A stretch of 64,000 nucleotides of DNA from Rhipidocladum racemiflorum (lineage: Eukaryota > Streptophyta > Magnoliopsida > Poales > Poaceae): the NCBI GenBank assembly GCA_036346355.1, contig CM070569.1, positions 57,684,561 to 57,748,560 on the forward strand. The letters run 5' to 3'. Of the stretch, positions 31,301 through 43,200 are shown in pieces; position 1 is the first letter of the stretch; every line of letters starts with the position of its first letter. A program made the position numbers and the translations under genes. A model generated the notes under the pieces. That model was given only the letters and a program-made list of their open reading frames with translations, had not been told where the DNA came from and ran no database searches.

Positions 31301-34046
31301 GTGATCAGCTGCTAGCTGAGAGTGAGGAGGAGCGTGGGAAGGAGATGAGCAAGAGATGTTTAGGCTGCAAGAAAGAACGGCTCTGATACCACTTGTTAGT
31401 AGCACGATTCTTACTATCATTGAGAGAGGATGACAATAGGAGTTGGGGAAATTTTTTCTGGTTTATTTCTTACTCGAATGCCATACCAACCTGAGGGGTT
31501 GGGATACATATTTATAGTGCCATGCCATGCCATGCCATGCCGGCGCAGCATATGCTAAAGCTAGTCTAAAAGCTGCCCTAAAGCTAGTCCAAAAGCTAGT
31601 CTAAAAGCTACCCTAAAGCTAGTCCAAAAACTAGTCTAAAAACTGCCCTAAAGCTAGTCTAAAAGCTGCCCTAAAGCTGCCCACAAAGACCAACAGGACT
31701 TATTCCATCAGTTACAAACTGGTCATTGCTAATAGCTGGACACTTGAATTGAATGAAATTTGCTTCATTCCTTTAAACGAAACTTTGCTCTATGAGATGC
31801 TTCTTTATGCATAGTGAGCACTTGCATTTCCCCTGTTTTGCTCCAACAGACGTTAAACAACGAAATGATGTAGGAGTAATTTCCTTACCCTTAATGTTAT
31901 TGGTACATTTAACCTAGCATTTATAGTTGATCTGCCGGCCCCTCTAGTGTCTGTATCTTCCCTTCCTGAACTAACATTCTCATGTGTTGGCTGGTTAGGA
32001 ATTTAAGAATTCGTGAACAAATGACTTTTTATCATTATTTTATTTGCTATTTCGCCATTTTATCACATCAAGAAGTCGGTTGCTGATTTTATATCATGTA
32101 TTGTCATTCTTTTTTATTGTATTACAAATATAGGAAATGCTGTGATTATTTATGATTTAATCCACTGTTAAATAAAAAAAATGCTTTCCTATGATGCAAC
32201 AATTGTGAGTTAGTGACTTCATTTTTGTTGAGTCAACTCCCTCTTCTGTTTCTTTGCAGAATCAGTTCTGTTTCTTTGCAGAATCAGACAACCAGTATAT
32301 GGGATTTTTCCTGTCCTCTTATGAATTAAATGGGCCTTTATGTTATTTGTTTTTACTGTTTAGGGAGGTCTTGGTCATGGAATTCATAGAAGGGACCCCA
32401 ATAATGAATCTTGGCAATGAAATGGCTAAAAGGGGCATTGATCCTGGTGGTAAGCTTGCAACAGTGGCAAAGCAGTAAGCCCCTTCATCTCAAAAGAGTA
32501 CGGTTCTCGATTGTTTGGTTTGTGAAACCTTGCATTAGTTCTGTCTCCTGAAGTATCCTTGATGGGTTAGTGCTATTAGAATAAATATAATCAAACTTTA
32601 TGCTATTCAGATCTAGTTACTGCGAGTAGACCTTATAAAGTACTTAACCATTGCCCTCCTCCTTGCAAATTTAACTTGGTGTAGAACACTTCCTTCAATT
32701 GTTTTGAGTGCTCAGGCCATATCAAAAAATACCTTCTCTTTTGATGCAGGAAGATTTTAACAGATCTTACACTTGCTTATGGCCAAATGATCTTGAAGGA
32801 TGGTTTTTTCCATGCAGATCCACACCCAGGAAACATCCTTATCTGCAAGAACACGGAGGTAAGTGCCCCCCGATCTTTCCTTATATGGTAATGGCATCTT
32901 GCATCTGAATATTCTGTTATGGTGGCCCTGTATTAGGTTGCTTTACTTGATTATGGACAAGTGAAAGAAATGCCAGAGGATTTACGACTTGCCTACGCAA
33001 ATCTTGTAATTGCAATGGCTGATGATGACTTTTTGAGGACTAAAGAAAGTTTCAGGTATACTTAACTGCTTTCCATGTTAGGTGATATTTCGTGCAAATA
33101 ATTAGAGTTCATATGAAGCAGTAAATTTAATCTGTTTATGTACTATTTTGTAACAGAACAATCTGGGCTAGCATAAAACTTAATGACAGAGATGGAATAA
33201 TGATTCTTGTTTAATTTCCAAATGGGTGGGCATAGTCAAGGGCAAGATGGAGTGATGATTATTGGTGAATAGTTACCGGTATATTACTTGTTTTCCTTAT
33301 GTATTTATGAAATATTTCAGGGAGTTTGGCATTAAAACATGGAGTATAGCTGACAATGAGCTAGGAGAACTGTTTGAATTATCCCTTAGAATGTTTGATA
33401 CAAGATTACCACCTGGAGTAAATGTTCTCTCACCCTTTGCGGAGGATTCTTCACTGAATAAAGTTGGAGTGCAGGTATGCGACTGTATGATCTACACTTC
33501 CATAGTACAAATATATAGTCCAAATAACCTATGCTGTTGTTCCTCCATTTACTTGCAAACTCTTATCGTCTTATGGACTTACGGATTATTTGTCTATGTA
33601 GAGGTGCTTTTAACTTCCAGAACTGCTTCCTAAATCTTCTATCTATTTGTTTTCCTACTTGAAGAGCTTCCCAGAGGAATTGTTTTTGGTGCTTCGAACA
33701 ATGCAACTGTTGCGTGGGCTTACTGTAGGGATGGGACTTAGTTTCTCGTGTGCTCAGCAATGGAGACCAATTGCTGAGGAAGCTTTGTTAAAGGCTGGGA
33801 GACTGAAAGGTAATATGTTTTGATCAGCATAGCTAGTCATATCCCTCAGTCTAATCAGCATGCATCCTGTTCTTCATCACGCCACATCTCTAGATAGTTA
33901 AGACACATTCCTTCATGTGCATTCAGTTTGACTAACTCGAACTCTTTGTCTCCGTTGATGCAGATGTAAAATCAGGAAGCCCTAGGAGAAGTATTCTCGG
34001 AAGAATGTTTGAGAGAACTAGAGATAACGACATCCGAAGAACCTGA
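22381..34046 (+). CDS. ABC1/ADCK/UbiB-family atypical kinase, 488 aa, 12 exons
   Basis: The exons are 22381-22500, 22620-22748, 22983-23177, 23366-23413, 23509-23637, 24278-24402, 32364-32474, 32750-32858, 32937-33055, 33321-33474, 33665-33809 and 33964-34046. They give 1467 nt with consistent phases. ABC1 kinases act in mitochondria and plastids on quinone and lipid metabolism; substrates are mostly unknown. Motifs: LFLKAAQILG (residues 80-89) at the place of KxGQ; GSASIAQVHRARL (142-154) nucleotide loop; VAVK with the ATP-site Lys164; VMEFIEG; catalytic HADPHPGN (307-314); metal-binding LLDYG (326-329). Exon 2 may instead start at 22629, nine bases later and in frame. Intron 6 is 7961 bp because a copia element sits in it. 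The first 40 residues may include a targeting peptide, but none is obvious. No closer symbol is claimed. Confidence 0.93.
25044..26092. mobile_element. hAT element nested in the copia RNase H region (1049 bp)
   Basis: The ends are TAGGGATGAAAACGGATCGG and the inverse of TAGGGGTGAAAACGGATCGG. The 8-bp target duplication cttgttgt is perfect (25036-25043 and 26093-26100). Both arms carry many CGGATACGGATA / TATCCGTATCCG words; the middle (25300-25880) is very AT-rich. No transposase. Removing it rejoins the copia reading frame region. Confidence 0.93.
26974..27715. mobile_element. hAT element nested in the copia RT region (742 bp)
   Basis: The ends CACGGTTATTAGAACG and the inverse of CAAGGTTATTAAAACG are flanked by the perfect 8-bp repeat gcagcacc (26966-26973 and 27716-27723). 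The centre (27060-27440) is GC-rich and gene-like in composition, with repeated CGCCGC and GATCCGC words. No protein family was recognised in it. It is a further case of this superfamily carrying a GC-rich core. Confidence 0.93.
32244..32287 (+). repeat. 22-bp tandem duplication with two splice-acceptor look-alikes
   Basis: The 22-bp word beginning TTCTGTTTCTTTGCAG occurs twice in tandem. Each copy ends in a pyrimidine tract plus TTTGCAG, a good acceptor, 76-120 bp before the true acceptor of exon 7 at 32363. The copy next to exon 7 could create an extended exon. Confidence 0.85.
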
Positions 34047-34572
34047 TTATGAAACATTCTGTAATGATGCATTCTTGTTTCTTGTTTGTATACATGATAT
34101 TTGGTTTCACCAAATGTACACCATTGCACTCAGAAGACTGGAAACCACACAAAAAAAAACACATTGTAGATGGAAAATAAAGTTAACATTTTGAGTAGAA
34201 CATCTTTGTCTCCCAGTTAAATCCCGCTGCTTGCAAAAAGCATCCAAACAAATGAATGACTTTTCTCTTAAATTATCTCATACATATATCACTTATACAG
34301 ATAACCAAACACTCCTAATGATGCTATTTCGTTGCTCTTGTGTTAGCTAGGAGGAAGCAGGGGCATGGTTGTGGTACCTTTCGCGGTGGAATTAATTAAA
34401 CTGGAGATCGGATTAATTCTGACTACTATGACTATGAGCAGTACTAGTACCAACAAGTACACGGTCGTCACTAGTGACGCGCGAGCAACTCTACGGCCAA
34501 TCATGCGGCGGAAGGGTGGAACCATGCGTGCATCCTAGGCCGTTGTTAGTACCAAAGTTTCGTCGATATGAT
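34047..34572 (+). other. 3' untranslated region and flank of the ABC1K gene
   Basis: AAATAAAG near 34174 is a candidate polyadenylation signal about 125 bp after the stop. No element was recognised beyond it before the duplicated segment at 34573. Confidence 0.5.
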
Positions 34573-35268
34573 GGAAGTGATCGATCTTACTACTGCATGT
34601 AAGCAGGTAAGCCGATCTTCTTCTTCTTTTTTAGCTTGTTTCCGGGTGCTGCGTCGAATAATCCACGTTTTGTATATTTTTTTAGATCAAAAGGATATCT
34701 AATATTAAGATGCCCCAGTTCCAAGCAAAAGGAACTGATCACAGATTACATAGTATGATTGAGTTCACCATCTCAACAAAACAGTTTGTGAAGCAATAGC
34801 ACACAAAAAGAATCGTTTAACAGCAACACTTCCTAATCCCCAACAGGACCGAACACGCTATCAACCAAGACAACACTAGTTCATTTTTCTATCACCCACA
34901 AGCTGGTTGAAATAAGCAGACAACGAGGTCAATTCTTCTGGAATTTCATCCTTCTCATGCATATCTTCATCAAAGTTAACCTTTCGAATCATGTTATCCC
35001 AAAATTTAGAGTCATCGGATCATGAAGTTTGCACTCTAGATTTTTGCAGAACATCATCATTTTGGTCATCATCCCCTCTTTGTATATTGGTCTCCATTTC
35101 CTTAAAGAAGCAAGCATTCTTCTCCATATCATCTTCATACTTGACCAATTCTGAAAATAGAAAATTATGTTATTTCTACTAATCCTCAAGCTCCATAATG
35201 TGGCCACACAAATGGTATTTAAAGCGGTATTTTTCTTATTGCTTAGCCAGAATCTAGCCACAGATGGT
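34573..35268. repeat. Left copy of a duplicated segment (LINE 3' end plus its flank)
   Basis: This segment repeats at 36063-36771 with small differences. It starts GTGATCGATCTTACTACTGC in both and ends AGCCACAGAT. The first 105 bp or so lie outside the LINE (before its poly-A) and are nonetheless shared, so the two copies arose by DNA duplication, not by two LINE insertions. The minus-strand frame of the LINE end (35261-34989) is open and nearly identical to the right copy; the right copy has a 12-bp tandem insertion (ATAGAAAATTAT). Confidence 0.8.
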
Positions 35269-36062
35269 TGTGATCGGATCGGATACGGTCGAATATCGTC
35301 CTATTCATATCTGTATCCGTATTTTTTATCGAATACAGAATCGAATACGAATAGTGTTGAATACAGAATCGAATACGAATTATACAGGATAATATCGGTT
35401 ACGAATACAGATCGAATACGGATCGGAATCAACATGGATACGAATAATATTAGTCGGATATTTTAAAAACCAATTTCAGTTTTTTTTTTCCAAAACCGGT
35501 CCAAATTTAAATTCAAAATTCCAAAAGAAATATATTTGTATGTCTTTTTTTTTTGCCTTTTTATCCCTAGCTTGTCATACATGTGACTCTGTGAGTAACA
35601 ATGTACCCCATTGCAATAATTGAACCAAATGATTTGGTACCGCATATGTCTTTGAATCCTATGTAGCCCTCCTGAAACGCTACTTGCCAATTTATGCACC
35701 ACCTTTACCCAAATATCTCCAAATTAGCATCTAGCACACATGAACACATTATATCTTGTCATCCAATGCAGACCTCGGTCTCTGAAACAGTGAAACATGT
35801 TAAATTGTTAATGTGTTATTCTGAAACGTGTTATTCGGATAATATCCGTATGTCATATTCGGATATTATCCGAACAAAAACTCGGATATTCCGTATCCAT
35901 CGGATAATCAGTGTTCCATATCCGTATCCGTATCCATGTAAATTATCTGTATCCATATCCTTATCCGAGAAATCAACTGGATATCTGTGAAACTATCCAA
36001 ATCATCATCCAAATCAATTCGGTCGGTCGGTCGGAAAATATCCGTACCAGTTCCATCCCTTA
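35269..36062. mobile_element. hAT-like element between the two LINE copies
   Basis: The right end is the inverse of TAAGGGATGGAACTGG, and both arms carry CGGATACGG / TATCCGTATCCG words like the element at 25044-26092. The left end reads GATGGTTGTGATCGG, an imperfect partner. No 8-bp duplication was found (the right flank is gtgatcga), so one end has probably been rearranged with the neighbouring duplication. Confidence 0.6.
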
Positions 36063-36169
36063 GTGATCGATCTTACTACTGCATGTCTGCAGGTAAGCCG
36101 ACCTTCTTCCTCTTCTTCTTTTTTACCTTGTTTCCAGGTGCTGCGTCGAATAATCCACGTTTTGTATAT

Positions 36170-37978
36170 TTTTTTTTAGATCAAAAGGACATCTAATATT
36201 AAGATGCCCCAGTTCCAAGCAAAAGAAACTGATCACAGATTACATAGTATGATTGAGTTCACCATCTCAACAAAACAGTTTGTGAAGTAATAGCACACAA
36301 AAAGAAACGTTTAACAGCAACACTTCCTAATCCCCAACAGGACCGAACACGCTATCAACCAAGACAACACTAGTTCATTTTTCTATCACCCACAAGCTGG
36401 TTGAAATAAGGAGACAACGAGGTCAATTCTTCTAGAATTTCATCCTTCTCATGCATATCTTCATCAAAGTTAACCTTTTGAATCATGTTATCCCAAAATT
36501 TAGAGCCATCGGATCATGAAGTTTGCACTCTAGATTTTTGCAGAACATCATCATTTTGGTCATCATCCCCTCTTTGTATATTGGTCTCCATTTCCTTAAA
36601 GAAGCAAGCATTCTTCTCCATATCATCTTCATACTTGACCAATTCTGAAAATAGAAAATTATATAGAAAATTATGTTATTTCTACTAATCCTCAAGCTCC
36701 ATAATGTGGCCGCACAAATGGTATTTAAAGCGGCATTTTTCTTATTGATTAGCCAGGATCTAGCCACAGATTCATAGTTAGAACCAATATTCAAACCAAA
36801 AAACTCTTCAACCATGCTCCAAGTATTCTTAGCTACAACACATTCAAAAAACAAATGAGTAATAGATTCCATCTCATCACAGAAGCAGCAAGAAACACCT
36901 TTATCAATACCTCTTTTCATAAGATTATCTCTAGTCATAATCTTATTGTGCGACACAAGCCAAAGAAAAAAGTGAATCTTAGGGGGAACAATTAATCTCC
37001 AAACTGCAGGAATAAAAACCGGAAGCACACCCCTAAAATTAATAATTGCATACAGAGATTTAGCTGAATAGGAACCATTACTCTTATACTGCCAAATTAA
37101 AGCATCCTCACTATGAACAAGATTTATACTTTTTACTACTTCCAACAGCTCAAACCATTTGATCATTAGCCGTTCAAAGAAAGTTCTTCTAAAAGTACAT
37201 TTATAATTAATACCATCCCAGATGTCAGCAATAGCAGAGTCTTTCTCATTAACTAACACATAAAGTTCCAAAAACTGAGAAGCCAAACAGGACGAACCAA
37301 ACCAAATATCTTCCCAAAATCTAATCTTCTTCCCATTCCCCACACTCCATCTATACCCAAATTTGGTCGCTTTCATAGCCCACAAAACCCCTTTCCAGAA
37401 AACAGAAGCATGATCATTATCGCAAACAAAAACATTAGGGCTATTTGTTTTGTACTTATACTCAATCAAGTTTTTCCAATGTATGTTCTCAGTATTACAA
37501 AATCTTTTGATCCAAGAAGCTAAGAGGCACATATTTAAGTCTCTAAGATTAGGTAAACCCAGACCACCATAATTCTTCTCCATACAAACCATGTGCCAAT
37601 TGGCTAGATGAAGTTTATTATGACCCTCAAAATCATTCCAAAGACAGTTCACCATATGAGAATTGATAAGATCGAGCGTCCACTTAGGAAATGTTAAAAA
37701 GGAAAGAAGGTAAAGCGGGATACTAGCCAAGCAGAACTTAATAAGAACTAAACGGCCACTATAAGAGAGGATTTTACCCTTCCAACCTGCAATTCTTTTA
37801 AGAATCTTATCCATAAGAGGTTTAAAGTCCCCCCTCTTGATTTTATCATGATGGAGAGGAATGCCCAGATATTTAATAGGGAAAGCACCAATTTTACAAC
37901 AAAAAATTCTTGCATAATTTTTAGTCTCATGCTTGTCACAACCAACAGAGATCAATTCACTTTTATGATACTGTAAAA
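36170..37978 (-). mobile_element. 5'-truncated LINE (L1-type) fragment
   Basis: On the minus strand the fragment opens inside the reverse transcriptase with HKSELISVGC, runs through PIKYLGIPL, GWKGKILSYSGRLVLIKFCL and WRLIVPPKIHFFLWLVSHNK, and ends in the zf-RVT region SCCFCDEMESITHLFFEC. The frame is open for 490 codons (37955-36483) with no ATG. The catalytic FADD box lies in the missing 5' part. After a roughly 300-bp tail it ends GATCTAAAAAAA at about 36175. The words TGTATATTTTT and GGTATATTTTC on the two sides may be a target duplication. Confidence 0.85.
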
Positions 37979-38017
37979 TTGGTATATTTTCTAGATGTCT
38001 TAGTACCTTGCATACTA

Positions 38018-38281
38018 CTCCACCCCTTTCACACTGGTTGTAGTTCTAGCGTTCAAAACTTTTATCAAAATGGTTGTAGTTCTCACATCCCAATACAATT
38101 TTAGAGGCAGCATGATCTTTGTACTCTTCATCAATGCAGTCATCTGTTTAACTAATATGTTCAGCTACCCTTCATTAATCACAAAGGTGATGAATTAAAT
38201 GAGGATGGATAAATCATTTTTCACATCTTCTTATTTTGTATGAATTTAGCTAGAACTACAATTATTGTGAAACGGAGGGAG
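38018..38281. mobile_element. Stowaway-like (Tc1/mariner) MITE, 264 bp
   Basis: The left end is CTCCACCCCTTTCACA and the right end is the inverse of CTCCCTCCGTTTCACA; both continue into TTGTAGTTCTAGC. The dinucleotide TA flanks it on both sides (38016-38017 and 38282-38283). CTCCCTCCGT is the standard terminus of this MITE class in grasses. Confidence 0.88.
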
Positions 38282-38283
38282 TA

Positions 38284-39148
38284 TTTTCCAACATAAAAGG
38301 AATATCTTACGTTCGCATGGCACAAGCACGCACGATCATTCGTGGACGACAAGACGCAAACATTGTATGGAACTAGGTGTTTTATAATATCCAGGGTAAC
38401 CTAGCTAATTTACTTACATGGATGCTTGAAATTTGCAATCTTGTTGTTGCACTGACGTTTATCCGTCTCCGTCCGCTGCAGACCGTGCAGCTGCAAGCCT
38501 CAGCTCTCAGGATTTGTTGTCCAGGGACCACGGGCTCTTTGGTCGGGCTCAAGTTCCACGGCGTAATTTGTTCCGGCCAAGCTTCCACACGGCGTAATGT
38601 CCCCCGGGCCCCGGCCCCGGCCCATCATTCTCTCCACGCAAATTATTGCTCCCGTAGTCCCGTGCTCATGAACACTGCTATCGGCCCTGTAGCTTTTTTT
38701 TTTCTTCCAAATCAAGTCTCTACGAATACATTTGCAAAAATAACCATCTCCCCTACAGCAGAAGACGTGGTAGGTGATATATGTCGCTTGTAGCTTGCAC
38801 GACGGGCAGGCAGGAGGAGAGCATGGGAGTGGGCCGTGGGGGCGAGAAGGTGAGGTGCCACGACGGAAAAGCATTCTCCCACTGTCCCCGGGCGGGACAG
38901 CGCGTGCTTCCTCACTCCCTCGTGCTACCACGGCAAGGGATAAGCGTTACATGTCGTGTCTTTTATGATAGGGGTGGTCAAATACATTCGTGAGACTAGT
39001 TTTGCAAAAAAAATTAAAAAAAATAAAGAAAGCTAGATAAGCACATCGTTCGTACATCACCACCCTGTCCGCTAATTCTTCAATTGGAGGTCGCAGAAGG
39101 GTAGCAGCGTCTCCAATGCAAAGGGACCTTTTATATCATTAAGCTTCG
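38284..39148. other. Intergenic sequence, no gene recognised
   Basis: Mixed composition with a GC-rich patch at 38450-38650 and 38790-38950. Frames of 60-140 codons exist on both strands but none has a domain or consistent codon character. Confidence 0.35.
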
Positions 39149-39150
39149 TA

Positions 39151-39420
39151 CTCCCTTCGGTTACAAGTAGTTATTGTTTTGAGCATTAATACGATTTTTA
39201 AAACACAATTTTGGCCACTAATTTTTATTATAATATATTTATAAAACTCAATAAAATTATATTATTATAAAAATACTTCTTGAGATAAGTCTAGACATAT
39301 AATTTTCATGTATTAATTTAAACATTTAAAATTACATCAATAATTAAAGTTTTAGAAGTTTGACATCATCGTATTCAAAAGGATCAAAACAATAATTATT
39401 TGTGACGGAGGAGGAGTGAG
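39151..39420. mobile_element. Stowaway-like (Tc1/mariner) MITE, 270 bp
   Basis: The left end is CTCCCTTCGGTTACAAGTAG and the right end is the inverse of CTCACTCCTCCTCCGTCACA. The subterminal parts ATTATTGTTTTGA are shared. TA flanks both ends (39149-39150 and 39421-39422). Confidence 0.85.
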
Positions 39421-39499
39421 TATATAAGAGCCGTCGGCGCACCTCGATCCTTGTGGCAGCTTACATGATTACATTATTTACTCCATCAGAGGTCGTTAT

Positions 39500-39983
39500 T
39501 GGGCTGTTTGGTTGCCTTCTCATGGCGGGCCTGCTCCACTCACCAGGCCGATAGGATACGATGCACAAATTTACAGAGACGGTGTTTGGTTGAGTGTTTA
39601 GGAGGCATGTATTTTGAAATTTAAATATTTTAAAATTTATATAGCAAGTGTGGTCTAGTTTTGTTCGAAAAATGTCGTGAACCCATTTTGAAATCGGTTC
39701 GGTAATCGGAGATGCTAATCAAAAGATATAAACAAAAAAAGAAAAAACAGAAACTTACATACCCACGTGGCATTACATGCATGGTTGACAGTGGCCCCTT
39801 GCGCAGAACACGAGGCTGCATCCAGAGATACGCCCATTTTCTACGATTCCGAGCCAGCATGGACAATCTTGCATCCAGAGAGCCAGGCTCAAAACTAGAT
39901 GCAGGCAACCAAACACGAGAAAAAGGCAAGATTCTGCATCTGTAGATGCAAATCTCTGTGCATGCAGGCAACCAAACAGCCCA
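39500..39983. mobile_element. PIF/Harbinger-type MITE (484 bp)
   Basis: The terminal inverted repeat TGGGCTGTTTGGTTGCCT is perfect over 18 bp. A 3-bp direct repeat, tat, flanks it (39497-39499 and 39984-39986). Interior words GCATCTGTAGATGCAAATC and CAGGCAACCAAAC suit a Tourist-type element. Confidence 0.8.
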
Positions 39984-40232
39984 TATATGTATAAGCATTT
40001 GTAATGTACCGATACCTCCTCAAACAGCGATGCTATCGTGTAAGATTAACCGACACATTGACTGTCATATGTGGCAAGAAAAAGGCAGTTTTTCTTTTGC
40101 TAACCACGACCCCATGTTACTGCATTGGAAAAGTAGTACCAGTACTAGACCACTGGTTACTAATGATGATTTATTTAGAAAACCTACTTACTAGTGATGC
40201 ATACAGTGGTATTTGTACGGTGATCTTTACTT

Positions 40233-43200
40233 TTAATCTACGGTCTTCTTGTACGTGTACCACCGGGCGATGAGCAGGTAGACGCCGAAGTTGCCGATGC
40301 AGAGCATGGCGAGCAGCCAGAAGAAGTTGTCGAGGTGGGCGCGGTTGATGTCGTCGGGGATCCAGCCGGGCCTCCCGCCGCGCGCCGTCGCGCGCGCCAC
40401 CACGGCCACGAGCGCCGAGCTCGTGTAGCTGCCTAGCGCAAACGATGTGTTGGAAAGCCCCGAGCATAGGCTCCGCATGGCGTCCGGCGCCTGGTCGTAG
40501 AAGAACTCCAACTGCCCGATGAACGTGAACACCTCCGCCGCGCCCACCACCACGTACTGCGGGACCTGCCAGAATATCGACAGCGGCAGGTAGCTCCCGT
40601 CCCCGCCGGTGTTGGAGTCATACATGCCGTGGCGCGCGATGACCTGCCGCCGCACGACCTCGAGCGTGCCGGCCGCGAGCATGGCGACGGTGAGGATGAC
40701 GAGCCCCACACCCATGCGGGCCAGCTGCGTGAACCCGCGCTCGTGGCCGGTGAGGCGGCGCGCGAGCGGGACGACGGCGCGGTCGTAGAGTGGCACCCAG
40801 AGCATGACGCTGAGTGTGTCGAAGACGGAGAGCACGGCGGCGGGGACAATGAAGCGGCCGACACGGGGGTCCAGCGTGTCGCCCTGGAGGATGAAGGTGG
40901 TGGTCATCTGGGTGTACGCCGCCGCGAAGATGATGCCGCTCGCCCACACCGGCAGCAACCGGAGCACGCACTTGAGCTCCTCCACCTGCGTCACCGTGCA
41001 CAGCCGCCACGGGCTCGGCCGCGCCTTGTCGTCCGCAGTCTCCACGGCCGCCTTGTCCAAGAACCTGATTTTAACAACCGGCCGGGCGCGATAGGTTAAT
41101 CTAATGCAGTGATTTCATTGTGCCCATGTATGCATATGTCATCTCAAAGGCTCGTTAATTACTGGAACCATGTACTATAATCTGAGCTCAGACTTTAGAC
41201 TTCAGAGATAGAGTAGCTTTGCAAGCCCCAAGAATTTTGCGGGAAATTTTCACGCGGCGCCTTGGAAGCATACGCTGAATTATTGTGATCCGTAATTTCA
41301 GTAGAAGATGCGCCCTGACTAATGCAAGCTAGCGTCCAAAGGCAGTCTTCTGTGGCATCTGCAAATTTCTGCAGTAGACGTACGGCATGCTAAAACGGTC
41401 TCGATCGGTCTGAAAACCACAAAAGGGAAAACGATGTGATCTGGACTAGGCATGCGCGCGACAAACTTCCCTCCGGTGCAACCATAAACAATTCCACCAA
41501 GAAACGAAACGAACCGTGCACGACCTCGACATTTGTCGTAAACTACAGGGGCATATTATAAATCGACGGACCAAAGATTCCAATATTTTTCACTATTTAT
41601 GAGATAATATTGAGAGAGAAAAAAGCTAAACACGGATATTTCCAGAGTAGCGTTTCTACACATCTCCCTCTCAGTACAAATTATACAAATACTACAGTAA
41701 ACAAGGGGATAAATAATCAACATCTATTATCCAATTATATTTTAATATTTATGTAATTTTTAAATAGTGATGCTTATAGGTACCTCCCATATTTCTATTG
41801 TTGTTATATGTTTCCTGTGGATGATGTCACCTAGTGTAAATTAGATTTGATGACCGAGTGGAGTAGACTAACATGGCGCTATCTTCACTGAGGAAAACGA
41901 TAACATCATAAGACCACAAACTTAGTGAGCATTGACGTGGTTCAACTTGTAAGAACTTTATACTGATATTTTAGTATACATATAGTCTAGCTATCGATAT
42001 CTAAACGAATATTTAGGTTGGTCACACAAAAATAATATAGATAGATTTGTCTCGAAAATATTTTTACAATGGATATCTATACAAATATTCATGCAGGACA
42101 GATAAAAATGATAAATATATATTTGTTTTCAAAAATACATCTACAGTAATATAATTTTGAGAATGGCTAGGAAAAAACCATCAAATTGTGGAGTAACAGT
42201 GGCATGGAAAGCAAAGCTAGTTAAGGCTTCTTACCTAAACTGATCGGTGTGCGCGAGGCGGCGGCTCCCCTGTATCGCGGATATGCCACCATCGGCGTCA
42301 CACTCGTACAGCAGCGCTGCGTCGTACGGCTTCTCCACGTCGAACTTCCTGACCGCGGCGACTACCACCTGCGCGATCCTGGTGAGAGGGCTGCCGCCCG
42401 GCGGCTGGTGCCGCCGGTACGCGCCGGTTCCGGCAAGGAACAACACGACGGCCAGTACGCTGAACAGTGCCGGGATGCCGTACCCCAGCCCCCACCCGAC
42501 GCTGGACTGTACCCACACCAGCACGGTGCCGCCGACGAGCGAGCCCACGTTGATGGAGAGGTAGAACCAGTTGAAGAAGGAGCTCTGCCTGCTGCGCTCC
42601 TCCTCGTCGGACTCGTCAAACTGGTCCGCGCCGAATGACGACAGGACCGGCTGCAGCGCGCCACCCAGCGCCACCAGGTACAGCCCCGCGTAGAACACCG
42701 TACTCTCCAGCGCAGCCGACGCGCTCGCCGTCACCACTCCATATCCCTGCAGTTCAAAACACGGTAATAAGATCAAGGAGAGATTTGTCCAAGACGTTGT
42801 CCTTGCCGGGGTGTTTGACGATGTGTTTGTGGACGTACCACGACGGAGATGAGCAAGAAGAGCGTGATGGTCCAGTATCTGCCCAGGAAGGCGTCGGCGA
42901 GGAAGGCGGCAAAGAGCGGCGTGATGGAGCCAGTGCCTTGCCAGTTGGTGACGCTGTTCGCCGCCGCCTTGCTGCCCTCGTGCAGCCTGTCCTTGAGGTA
43001 GTTCACCAGGTTCGTCGACACGCCGAAGTAGGCGGTGTACTGCAAGCAGCTGTTCCCTGTTCATGGAGAAACATGACCAGGCAAGTAGGAAGAGGACAAC
43101 GCATTAGCACGGACCATTTGAAGCTGGTGATACATGCCACAGTGGGAAACAAAAAGGCCTGCATTAACAATGATCATGTCGATGCTTGGAGAATTTGAAG

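Larger units (their letters stand above)
24537..31710 (-). mobile_element. Full-length Ty1-copia element in ABC1K intron 6
   Basis: The LTRs are 24537-24790 (3' LTR) and 31394-31710 (5' LTR), both TGTTAGTAGCACG...TTATTCCATCA. The 5-bp target duplication gttac flanks the whole (24532-24536 and 31711-31715). On the minus strand the 5' LTR is followed after two bases by TGGTATCAGAG (31391-31381), the initiator-Met primer site. The polypurine tract AGGGGGAGAA lies at 24800-24791. The LTRs differ by 63 bp, mainly in copies of a CTAGTCTAAAAGCTGCC-type repeat and a CATGC unit. Two hAT elements have since inserted in pol. It is antisense to the host gene. Confidence 0.95.

Noticed and set aside
36483..37955. 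Intact host gene of 490 residues
   Set aside because: It is the C-terminal part of a LINE reverse transcriptase, opens without ATG and is followed by a LINE tail.
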